DNA from: Chloroflexota bacterium
GTDB taxonomy: Bacteria > Chloroflexota > Anaerolineae > Anaerolineales > Villigracilaceae
NCBI GenBank assembly: GCA_016191895.1
Contig: JACPVD010000013.1
Coordinates: 1 to 10,350 of the forward strand
Length of the DNA stretch: 10,350 bases
Reading direction: 5' to 3'
This document shows, piece after piece, positions 1-6,162 of this stretch (position 1 is the stretch's first letter; each line of letters starts with the position of its first letter). The translations under genes and the position numbers were made by a program. Below the pieces are notes generated by a model, which was not told where the DNA came from, ran no database searches, and saw only the letters and a list, made by a program, of their open reading frames with translations.

Positions 1-1
1 C

Positions 2-922
2 GGCCAGGAGGGACTGGAGAAAATTCGCGCGCATTCCTACGACCTTATCCTGCTCGATATCGAGATGCCGTTGATGGACGGCTTTCAGGTGCTCGAAGCC
101 TGTCTCAACGATGTGGACTTGCGCCAGATTCCGATCATCATGACCTCCGCGATGGATGAATTGGACGCGGTCGTCAAATGCGTGGAACTGGGCGCGGAAG
201 ATTACCTGACCAAACCCGTGAACCCGATCCTATTGCGAGCGCGTGTCAACGCCAGCCTTGAAAAGAAACGCCTGCGCGATGAACAGCGAAAACTATTTCG
301 CACCTTTGCCACAAAGGAAGTGGCGGAGGAATTACTGCGTTCGGGCTTTTCGCTGGGCGGCAAACATGTGACCGCCAGCGTGTTGTTTGCGGATATCCGC
401 TCGTTTACGACGATCGCCGAAAGCCAGGACCCAACAGACACCATCGAACTGCTCAACGATTATTTCAGCCTGATGTTCGACGCGATCAACAACAACGGAG
501 GATCGATCAACCAGATTCAAGGCGATGGCTTCCTGGCGATCTTCGGCGCGCCGATGTATTTTGAAGACCACTGTGAAAGGGCCGTGCGCGCCGCTCTGCA
601 AATGCTCGATCTTCTGAAGGTGTTCAATGCCCAGCAGGCGGCGCAGAACAAGAGCCGCATCTCCATCGGCATTGGTGTCGCTTCCGGCGATATGATCGCG
701 GGCTACACCGGCACGAAGAGCCGCGCCATTTACACCTGCATCGGGGATACGGTCAATCTGGCCTCGCGCATCGAAGACCACACCAAAGTGGCCCTGCGCC
801 CCCTGCTCATCGACGACAACACCCGCCTCAACCTGACCGGATCCTACACGCTGGAAGACCTCGGCCCCGCGCTGTTCAAGGGCAAACAGCAGGCTGTGAA
901 TATTTACGCGGTGTCGAGGTAA
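2..922 (+). CDS. Response regulator with C-terminal class III nucleotide cyclase domain (5' end outside window)
   Basis: The frame is open to the window edge, so the first Met inside the window (base 65) is internal and the N-terminus is missing. The visible 306 residues start within a receiver domain. The phosphoacceptor Asp is residue 19 (motif LILLDIEMP), the Thr/Ser pair is at 48-49 and the conserved Lys is at 71 (YLTKPVN). A short charged helix at about 86-100 links to a class III cyclase catalytic domain (about 120-300). Metal-binding Asp131 (FADIRSFT) and Asp175 (QGDGFLAIFG) and transition-state Asn252 and Arg256 (VNLASRIE) are present, so it should be catalytic. The substrate-selecting Lys, four residues before the second metal Asp, is Gln171; its partner position is Thr245. 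Phosphorylation by an unseen histidine kinase probably controls synthesis of cAMP or another cyclic nucleotide in the cytoplasm. The product base cannot be assigned with confidence. Two hairpins follow the stop. Confidence 0.9.
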   Translation, partial: GQEGLEKIRAHSYDLILLDIEMPLMDGFQVLEACLNDVDLRQIPIIMTSAMDELDAVVKCVELGAEDYLTKPVNPILLRARVNASLEKKRLRDEQRKLFRTFATKEVAEELLRSGFSLGGKHVTASVLFADIRSFTTIAESQDPTDTIELLNDYFSLMFDAINNNGGSINQIQGDGFLAIFGAPMYFEDHCERAVRAALQMLDLLKVFNAQQAAQNKSRISIGIGVASGDMIAGYTGTKSRAIYTCIGDTVNLASRIEDHTKVALRPLLIDDNTRLNLTGSYTLEDLGPALFKGKQQAVNIYAVSR

Positions 923-937
923 AAGCAGGAAGGTTTT

Positions 938-984
938 AAAAACAAATCGAGGCTGTCCATTCTGGATAACCTCGATTTGTTTTT
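938..984. terminator. Bidirectional intrinsic terminator between the cyclase gene and dnaK
   Basis: A 15-bp perfect stem pairs 938-952 with 970-984. Within the loop, 956-959 (TCCA) can pair with 963-966 (TGGA), which extends the hairpin. The + strand runs into a T tract at 980-986. The - strand runs through TTTGTTTTT at the other end, so the structure can end both the cyclase transcript and the converging dnaK transcript. Confidence 0.85.
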
Positions 985-986
985 TT

Positions 987-1021
987 CGGCTCTACCGTTT
1001 TTAACGGGAGAGCCGTTTTTT
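987..1021 (+). terminator. Second, + strand intrinsic terminator
   Basis: Seven pairs (987-993 with 1009-1015) continue, after an A/G mismatch, as five inner pairs (995-999 with 1003-1007) around a 3-base loop. T1016-T1021 follows directly. On the - strand the hairpin is followed by A residues, so it should work only on + strand transcription. It acts as a backup to the upstream hairpin and keeps that transcription out of the 3' end of dnaK, whose stop is three bases further on. Confidence 0.75.
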
Positions 1022-1023
1022 CT

Positions 1024-2922
1024 TTATTCTTTTACTTCCCCATCGATCACGTCCCCATCCTGATGCGGCGGGGCGGAGGATGCGCCGCCTTCGGGCTGCG
1101 CCTGTCCCTGCGGTTGGCCCTGGGCGTACAACTGTTGACTCAGCGCATGGAACGCATTTTGCAGCGTCTCAGTGTGTTTCTTGATATCGGCAATGTCTTC
1201 GCCTTGTGCGGCCTGCTTAAGATCGTTGATCTGCGTTTCGATCGAGCCGCGTTCAGCGGATGGAACTTTGTCTCCAAGTTCGCGCAACGCCTTTTCAGTT
1301 TGATAGATCAAATTATCGGCGGTATTCTTCACTTCGATCACTTCGCGGCGTTTCTTGTCCGCGGCTTCGTTCTGGCGGGCTTCCTGCACCATGCGATCGA
1401 TGTCGTTCTTGTTCAGGTTGGTCGAGGCGGTGATGGTCACCTTCTGTTCCTTGCCGGTGGCCTTGTCCTTTGCCGTTACATGCAGAATGCCGTTTGCGTC
1501 GATGTCGAAGGTCACTTCCACTTGCGGAATTCCGCGTGGGGCGGGTGGGATTCCATCGAGGCGGAACCGTCCGAGGCTCATGTTATCGCCCGCCATGGGA
1601 CGTTCGCCCTGCAACACATGGATGTCAACCGCGGTCTGGTTATCGGCGGCGGTGGAATAGGTTTCGGTCTTGCGGACGGGGATCGTGGTGTTGCGTTCGA
1701 TCATCACGGTCATTACGCTTCCCATCGTCTCCACGCCGAGCGAAAGCGGGGTTACATCCAACAGCAAAATATCCTTCACTTCGCCGCCCAGCACACCGGC
1801 CTGGATGGCCGCGCCAATGGCGACCACTTCATCGGGATTGACTCCCTTGTTCGGTTCCTTGCCGTTGGTGAGGGTGCGCACCAAATCCTGAACCATGGGC
1901 ATGCGAGTCGAGCCGCCGACCAGCACAACCTCGTCGAGTTTGTCCGCGGAAAGCCCTGCATCCTTGAGCGCTGCTTCGAACGGTTTGCGGCATCGCGCGA
2001 GCAGGTCGCCGGTCATTTGCTCGAATTTGGCGCGGGTCAATTTGAGTTGCAGGTGTTTCGGTCCGCTGGCATCGGCGGTGATGTAAGGCAGGTTGATCTC
2101 GGTTTCCATCACGGTGGAAAGCTCGATCTTGGCCTTTTCCGCCGCTTCGCGCAGACGTTGTAATGCCTGCTTGTCGGAGCGCAGATCGATGCCCTGATCT
2201 TTCCTGAATTCGTCCGCCGCCCAGTTGGTGATCGACTGATCCCAATCGTCGCCGCCGAGATGCGTGTCGCCATTCGTGGATTTGACTTCGATCACACCCT
2301 CGCCCACTTCCAGCACCGAAACATCGAACGTGCCGCCGCCGAGGTCGAAGACGAGGATCGTTTCATTCTTCTTTTTATCAAGGCCATAGGCCAGGGCGGA
2401 GGCGGTTGGCTCATTGATGATGCGCAACACTTCCAGTCCCGCGATCTTGCCCGCATCCTTCGTCGCCTGGCGCTGGCTGTCGTTGAAATACGCCGGGACG
2501 GTGATGACGGCCTGTGTTACGGGCTGTCCCAGGTACGCTTCGGCGTCGGCCTTGAGTTTGCCCAGCACCATGGCGCTGATCTCCTGCGGGGAATATTCCC
2601 TGCCGGTAATGGGGAGTTGAACGCGCACATCGCCGGTGGGACCTTCGATCACTTTGAAAGGAACCATGCCGCGCTCGACGCTGGTCTCGGCGAAATGACG
2701 TCCCATAAAACGCTTGATCGAATAGATGGTGTTATCTGAATTGATCACGGCCTGTCGTTTGGCGGTCTGCCCGACCATGCGCTCGCCGTTCTTATTGAAT
2801 GCGACCACCGACGGGCAAAGCCTTCCGCCTTCCGCGGTGGTGATGACGGTGGGTGAGCCGCCTTCGATGACAGACACAACACTGTTGGTGGTGCCGAGGT
2901 CGATGCCGATGATTTTTCCCAT
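1024..2922 (-). CDS. dnaK: Molecular chaperone DnaK (Hsp70)
   Basis: Cytoplasmic ATP-dependent Hsp70 chaperone that binds and releases exposed hydrophobic segments of client proteins. The 632 residues are the usual full length. The nucleotide-binding domain begins with phosphate-1 motif GIDLGTTNS. It contains [13 protein letters not shown], the phosphate-2 motif [10 protein letters not shown] and the adenosine motif [11 protein letters not shown]. It also carries the longer lobe-II type region (around RFMGRHF) typical of GrpE-dependent DnaKs. The hydrophobic linker [13 protein letters not shown] precedes the beta-sandwich substrate-binding domain. A helical lid follows, ending in a Gln/Pro/Gly-rich tail and the acidic end DVIDGEVKE. 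The ATG at 2922 is supported by AAGGAG at 2930-2935. The gene stands alone here, so GrpE, DnaJ and any HrcA must lie elsewhere. No CIRCE inverted repeat is visible upstream. A weak promoter candidate (TTAACA and TAACAT boxes around 2970-3003 on the - strand) has poor spacing. Confidence 0.98.
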   Translation of the reverse strand: MGKIIGIDLGTTNSVVSVIEGGSPTVITTAEGGRLCPSVVAFNKNGERMVGQTAKRQAVINSDNTIYSIKRFMGRHFAETSVERGMVPFKVIEGPTGDVRVQLPITGREYSPQEISAMVLGKLKADAEAYLGQPVTQAVITVPAYFNDSQRQATKDAGKIAGLEVLRIINEPTASALAYGLDKKKNETILVFDLGGGTFDVSVLEVGEGVIEVKSTNGDTHLGGDDWDQSITNWAADEFRKDQGIDLRSDKQALQRLREAAEKAKIELSTVMETEINLPYITADASGPKHLQLKLTRAKFEQMTGDLLARCRKPFEAALKDAGLSADKLDEVVLVGGSTRMPMVQDLVRTLTNGKEPNKGVNPDEVVAIGAAIQAGVLGGEVKDILLLDVTPLSLGVETMGSVMTVMIERNTTIPVRKTETYSTAADNQTAVDIHVLQGERPMAGDNMSLGRFRLDGIPPAPRGIPQVEVTFDIDANGILHVTAKDKATGKEQKVTITASTNLNKNDIDRMVQEARQNEAADKKRREVIEVKNTADNLIYQTEKALRELGDKVPSAERGSIETQINDLKQAAQGEDIADIKKHTETLQNAFHALSQQLYAQGQPQGQAQPEGGASSAPPHQDGDVIDGEVKE

Positions 2923-3138
2923 GAGATTTCTCCTTCACACAAATTGCCTGTATTGGTTTTCAACAGCCCCATGTTAAGCGAAGTCTGCAAGAATTCTGTT
3001 AACGATGCGTAGAAATTCCATCGATGCAGGCCATTCCCGCCGCTCCTCATGGGTGATTTGTTGGGTCGCATCCACTTGGATCGGGCTGCCTGCCGTTGCA
3101 ACTACATGTTTTGCCGGCAACGAGGCGGGCATTTTCTC

Positions 3139-3168
3139 TTGACAAAAGACAAGGATGACAAGTAAAAT
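3139..3168 (+). promoter_or_regulatory. Strong sigma-70 type promoter of the chr operon
   Basis: A perfect -35 box TTGACA (3139-3144) lies 18 bases before a -10 box TAAAAT (3163-3168). Transcription should start near 3175, about a dozen bases before the first start codon of the operon. The -10 box is overlapped by the inverted repeat at 3165-3186, so a bound repressor would block polymerase directly. Confidence 0.8.
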
Positions 3169-3186
3169 GTAACCATTGTTACATTT
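3165..3186. promoter_or_regulatory. Palindromic operator over the chr promoter and start site
   Basis: A perfect inverted repeat, AAATGTAAC-CATT-GTTACATTT, has two 9-base arms and a 4-base spacer. It begins inside the -10 box and ends immediately before the ATG at 3187. Its position and symmetry fit a dimeric repressor site. The binder could be a ChrB-type protein, since ChrB autoregulates chr operons in Ochrobactrum, or an unlinked regulator. The sequence alone does not decide this. No classic helix-turn-helix regulator gene lies in the operon. Confidence 0.75.
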
Positions 3187-3618
3187 ATGAATACTTGGTT
3201 GCTCCTCCACTACAAAATTCCCGCCCACCCTTCCGCCCTGCGTGTCTACGCCTGGCGAAAACTCAAACGTCTCGGAGCGATTCTGCTCAACGATGTGGTC
3301 TGGGTCCTGCCGGATACGCCGCGCACCGCCGAGCAATTCCAGTGGCTGGCGGCGGAAATTCGCGAATTGGGAGGCGAAGCCCATCTGTGGAGATCGAGTC
3401 CGGTGTTGGGGGTGCAGGAGGAAAGCCTGGTGGAACAATTCAACGGACAAGCGGAATGGGCGTACGCCTCCCTGCTCAAAAAACTCGATGGGAAGAAACC
3501 CAATCTCGCTGCGCTCTCGCGGGAATACCAGCAGATCGCCAGCGGGGATTATTTCCATTCCGCGCTTGGACAACAAGTTCGCGGGAAACTTCTGGCTTTA
3601 CGAGGAGGTAAAGGATGA
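3187..3618 (+). CDS. ChrB N-terminal domain protein (stand-alone)
   Basis: 143 residues matching only the N-terminal half of ChrB, the chromate-responsive regulator/accessory protein of chromate resistance operons. Family-typical stretches are WLLLHYKIP (4-12), RVYAWRKLKRLGA (19-31), a hydrophobic strand ending in VVWVLPDTP (37-45) and FQWLAAEIRELGGEAHLW (51-68). Canonical ChrB is about 300 residues with a second domain; here that domain is encoded by the next genes. The ATG at 3187 sits directly against the operator and about 12 bases from the predicted transcription start, with no Shine-Dalgarno sequence. It is therefore probably translated from a nearly leaderless mRNA. The stop overlaps the next start (ATGA). 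The protein may bind the palindrome, but no helix-turn-helix is recognisable by eye. ChrB N-terminal assignment is firm; the biochemical role is inferred. Confidence 0.85.
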   Translation: MNTWLLLHYKIPAHPSALRVYAWRKLKRLGAILLNDVVWVLPDTPRTAEQFQWLAAEIRELGGEAHLWRSSPVLGVQEESLVEQFNGQAEWAYASLLKKLDGKKPNLAALSREYQQIASGDYFHSALGQQVRGKLLALRGGKG

Positions 3619-4034
3619 AATGGGTAACCTGGGAAAACGTCGGCGTGGACCGTATGGCTTGCGCGTGGCTGGTCAAAAAACACATGGACCCAAAGGCGGA
3701 ATTCCTATTTGTCCCTGCGGGAAGCAAAACCTTTCCAAAGGGAGCCGAACCGTTCGATATCCCGGGAGTGCGTTACTCGCATCATCGCGGACATTGCACG
3801 TTCCACACTTTTCTCAAGGAGAACAAACTCGACGATCCCATTCTTGCGCGCATCGCCCAGATCGTTGACGAGGCGGATATTGCACAGGAGGTGTCCGTGG
3901 AACCTGCGGCTGCCGGATTGGATTTAATCTGCCGCGGTCTGCGGCGTATAAGCAAAGACGATACCGAGGCTCTCGAACGAGGCCGCCTCATCTACGAGGC
4001 TCTCTACGCGGAGATCTCGGCCGGTGAAATCTAA
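3615..4034 (+). CDS. ChrB C-terminal domain protein, copy 1
   Basis: 139 residues equivalent to the C-terminal domain of ChrB (the chromate resistance domain). Visible family motifs are VDRMACAWLVKKHMDPKAEF (11-30), the FDIPGV turn (47-52), a His-rich HHRGHC segment (56-61) and IVDEADI (83-89). His56, His57, His60 and Cys61 form a plausible metal or oxyanion site; this is inference from conservation, not known chemistry. The ATG overlaps the stop of the ChrB N-domain gene by four bases and has a near-perfect AGGAGG six bases upstream (3603-3608). The two halves of ChrB are therefore translationally coupled and probably made in similar amounts. No signal peptide is apparent, so it should be cytoplasmic. 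It differs clearly from copy 2, so the pair is not a recent tandem duplication. Confidence 0.85.
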   Translation: MKWVTWENVGVDRMACAWLVKKHMDPKAEFLFVPAGSKTFPKGAEPFDIPGVRYSHHRGHCTFHTFLKENKLDDPILARIAQIVDEADIAQEVSVEPAAAGLDLICRGLRRISKDDTEALERGRLIYEALYAEISAGEI

Positions 4035-4055
4035 AATCAATCAAGGAGAAAAATC

Positions 4056-4496
4056 ATGCAATGGATTACCCGCTCTCACGTGCATGTGGACAGGATTGCC
4101 TGTCCATGGCTCATCACCCGCTTCGTTGATAGCGAAGCGGAGTTCCTCTTCGTCCCTGCCAGCCAGATCGAAAAGGTCGCGGCGGAAACAGGCGCGATTC
4201 CATATGACGCGCCCGGTGTCGAACTCGGTCACGTGGATGGGCGCTGTTCCTTCGAATCCATCATCGTTAAATACGGCTTGAAGGAGCCGGGGCTTCTGCG
4301 CCTTGCAAAGATCGTCCATGCGGCGGATGTGGAAGCAGACATCGACTCTGACCCCATCGCGCGCGGACTTGAAGCCATTGCGTCCGGCTACAGTTTGCGC
4401 TTCCCTGAAGACCTGGAAAACCTGGAGCGTCAGTTTGAAGTCTACGACGCGTTATATGCCTGGTGCCGCCTGGACGTGGCGCGCGGAAATAAATAA
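4056..4496 (+). CDS. ChrB C-terminal domain protein, copy 2
   Basis: 146 residues, a second ChrB C-terminal-domain protein. It is closer to the canonical ChrB tail than copy 1. Motifs are HVDRIACPWLITRFVDSEAE (10-29), the DAPGVELGH turn (51-59), DGRCSFE (61-67) and HAADVEAD (88-95). Cys16, His59, Cys64 and the Asp cluster at 91-95 are candidate functional residues. The start at 4056 follows AAGGAG (4043-4048) with a good spacer, only 21 bases after the previous stop. It shares the VDR-AC-WL and AEFLFVPA cores with copy 1 but has a different central loop and C-terminus, which suggests old duplication and divided roles. The gene leads into chrA. Its role in chromate sensing or accessory reduction is inferred from the family. 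Confidence 0.85.
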   Translation: MQWITRSHVHVDRIACPWLITRFVDSEAEFLFVPASQIEKVAAETGAIPYDAPGVELGHVDGRCSFESIIVKYGLKEPGLLRLAKIVHAADVEADIDSDPIARGLEAIASGYSLRFPEDLENLERQFEVYDALYAWCRLDVARGNK

Positions 4497-4541
4497 ATTT
4501 TGCAAATTGCCGGATTGTCCCGCAAAAAGATTTTGACGACC

Positions 4542-5753
4542 ATGTCTAATTTATCAATGGAAAACTACAGTGTCCCGCGCGAATCGTATTTGCGAATCTT
4601 TTTGCGCTTCCTCAAATTCGGCCTGCTCGCATGGGGCGGACCGGTCGCGCAGATCGCCATGATCCGCCAGGAATTGGTGGAGGACGAAAAGTGGATCACC
4701 CCCGAGCGTTTCAACCGCGTGCTTGCAGTCTACCAGGTTTTGCCCGGACCCGAAGCGCACGAGTTATGCGTTTACTTTGGCATGTTATCGCGCGGGCGCA
4801 TCGGCGCATTGCTTGCCGGTTTCGGCTTCATGCTTCCGGGCTTCGTATTGATGTTCCTGCTTTCGTGGTTCTACGTGGTCGTTGGAATTTCCTCGCCGTT
4901 GTTCCAGGCCGTGTTTCTCGGAATGCAGCCCGCCGTCGCTGCGCTCATCGTTCGCGCAGTACATCGTATTGGCGGCCATGCCCTGCACGATGATCGCTGG
5001 TTGTGGGGAATGGCTCTCGGCGCAGGGTTGGCGCAACTGTTGGGAGTCAATTTCCTCGTTATCTTGATCGCCGCAGGATTCGTTTACGCCCTCGTCGGAC
5101 TCAACCGGACGAAAGTTGCCTTGCTCGTCAGTGGACTATTTGTCACTGCGATGGTCGTGATCGCGCTGGGACTCGCCCCGTTTCCCAACCTCCAAAGCGG
5201 GTCGGCGGCGCAAAGCGCGGAGGGTGTTCCTACGGTTTGGCGTTTGCTGGTTGGCGGCCTGCGCGCGGGACTTCTTACCTTCGGCGGCGCGTATACGGCG
5301 ATCCCATTTTTGCGGCACGACGCCGTGCAGGTTGGTGGCTGGATGACCAACGCGCAATTTCTCGACGGCCTCGCGCTTTCGGGATTATTGCCTGCGCCGC
5401 TGATCATCTTCTCAACCTTTGTTGGCTTCATCGGTGGCGGTCCCCTCGGCGCGATTGCAATGACGGGTGGCGTCTTCGCGCCTGCCTTCGCGTTCACGAT
5501 GATCGGGCATGATTATCTGGAAAAAGTGGTGGAGATGAAATCCGTCCACGCCTTTCTCGACGGTGTGACCGCGGGTGTGGTGGGTTTGATCGCCGCGACC
5601 GCCCTCGGCATCCTCAATGAGACCCTCCTTGGAATTCAGGCGTGGACTGTCTTTACCCTTGCGCTCATCGTCCTCTTCCGCTCGAAAGCCAAATGGATCA
5701 TCGCTGCCGTGGTTGTATTTGCCGGTTTATACGGTTATCTCTTTATGCAATGA
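4542..5753 (+). CDS. chrA: Chromate transporter ChrA (long-chain, two-domain CHR family)
   Basis: Inner-membrane exporter of chromate, which otherwise enters through sulfate uptake. The 403 residues contain two homologous halves, as in long-chain CHR transporters. The N-half has FLKFGLLAWGGPVAQIAMI (23-41), EDEKWI (47-52) and the signature LPGPEAHEL (67-75). The C-half has LRAGLLTFGGAYTAIPFL (240-257), GWMTNAQFLDGLALSGLLPA (266-285) and STFVGF (291-296). About ten to twelve hydrophobic segments are present. In the second half, the family's usual PGPL motif reads PAPL. The start is uncertain: ATGs at 4542 and 4557 and a TTG at 4500 are in frame, and none has a clear Shine-Dalgarno sequence. 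I chose 4542 because it gives a family-like N-terminus. It is the central gene of the operon and lies 13 bases before the next start. Confidence 0.95.
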   Translation: MSNLSMENYSVPRESYLRIFLRFLKFGLLAWGGPVAQIAMIRQELVEDEKWITPERFNRVLAVYQVLPGPEAHELCVYFGMLSRGRIGALLAGFGFMLPGFVLMFLLSWFYVVVGISSPLFQAVFLGMQPAVAALIVRAVHRIGGHALHDDRWLWGMALGAGLAQLLGVNFLVILIAAGFVYALVGLNRTKVALLVSGLFVTAMVVIALGLAPFPNLQSGSAAQSAEGVPTVWRLLVGGLRAGLLTFGGAYTAIPFLRHDAVQVGGWMTNAQFLDGLALSGLLPAPLIIFSTFVGFIGGGPLGAIAMTGGVFAPAFAFTMIGHDYLEKVVEMKSVHAFLDGVTAGVVGLIAATALGILNETLLGIQAWTVFTLALIVLFRSKAKWIIAAVVVFAGLYGYLFMQ

Positions 5754-5766
5754 AAGAAAGGCGAAC

Positions 5767-6162
5767 ATGACTCGAACCATTGTTTTTGTCTGTGAACATG
5801 GCGCCGCGAAGAGCATTCTCGCCGCCGCTTATTTCAACAAATTTGCCCGTGAGCGAAGCCTGGATATTCACGCTATTGCGCGGGGAACGAATCCCGATGA
5901 TGAACTCGCAGCCTCCACGATCAACGGACTGATGGACGATGGCTTGAAGGCAGAGGAGGAAAAACCGATTTTGCTTTCACAAAAAGATGTGGAAGGGGCG
6001 CAGGCAATCGTTTCTTTCTGCGATTTACCGAATGAATACAATGATGTGGCTTCGATTGAAACATGGGCGGACGTCCCCCCGGTGAGCGCGGATTACGAAA
6101 AGTCTCGTGACATGATCGTTGAACGCCTCCGTCAATTCATGGATGGATGGAAAGAGGCTTGA
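5767..6162 (+). CDS. Low-molecular-weight phosphatase / arsenate reductase-like protein with altered P-loop
   Basis: 131 residues with the Rossmann-like fold start of low-molecular-weight tyrosine phosphatases and thioredoxin-type arsenate reductases: strand TIVFVC, then the P-loop. Enzymes of this superfamily use C-x5-R-S/T. Here the loop is Cys9-EHGAA-Lys15-Ser16, so the invariant Arg is replaced by Lys while the nucleophilic Cys is kept. Downstream, TWADVPPVSADY (99-110) occupies the place of the general-acid loop, with Asp102 and Asp109 as candidates. The start at 5767 follows AAAGAAAGGCG 13 bases after chrA; the longer upstream open frame is inside chrA and is rejected. The operon position suggests handling of an oxyanion such as arsenate or chromate, or dephosphorylation of a regulator. 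The fold is fairly sure; substrate and activity are not. Confidence 0.75.
   Translation: MTRTIVFVCEHGAAKSILAAAYFNKFARERSLDIHAIARGTNPDDELAASTINGLMDDGLKAEEEKPILLSQKDVEGAQAIVSFCDLPNEYNDVASIETWADVPPVSADYEKSRDMIVERLRQFMDGWKEA

Noticed and set aside
1063..2163. 366-codon + strand open frame antisense to dnaK.
   Set aside because: Its sequence is the mirror of a highly conserved gene in a GC-rich codon pattern, with no independent motifs or ribosome site.
2923..3186. CIRCE (HrcA) element or heat-shock promoter for dnaK.
   Set aside because: No TTAGCACTC-N9-GAGTGCTAA-like repeat and no convincing alternative-sigma boxes. The only - strand candidate boxes have poor spacing.
2974..3576. 200-codon open frame on the - strand across the chr promoter and antisense to the ChrB N-domain gene; its last 52 codons (from an ATG at 3132) lie in the intergenic region.
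   Set aside because: Most of it is antisense to a recognised gene and its end shows no recognisable motif. The 52-codon tail has only a weak AAGAGAA site upstream and would place the dnaK promoter inside it. No support beyond an open frame.
5617..5766. 50-codon upstream extension of the phosphatase-like gene.
   Set aside because: It overlaps the end of chrA, lacks family similarity, and the ATG at 5767 has a ribosome site and begins directly with the fold's first strand.
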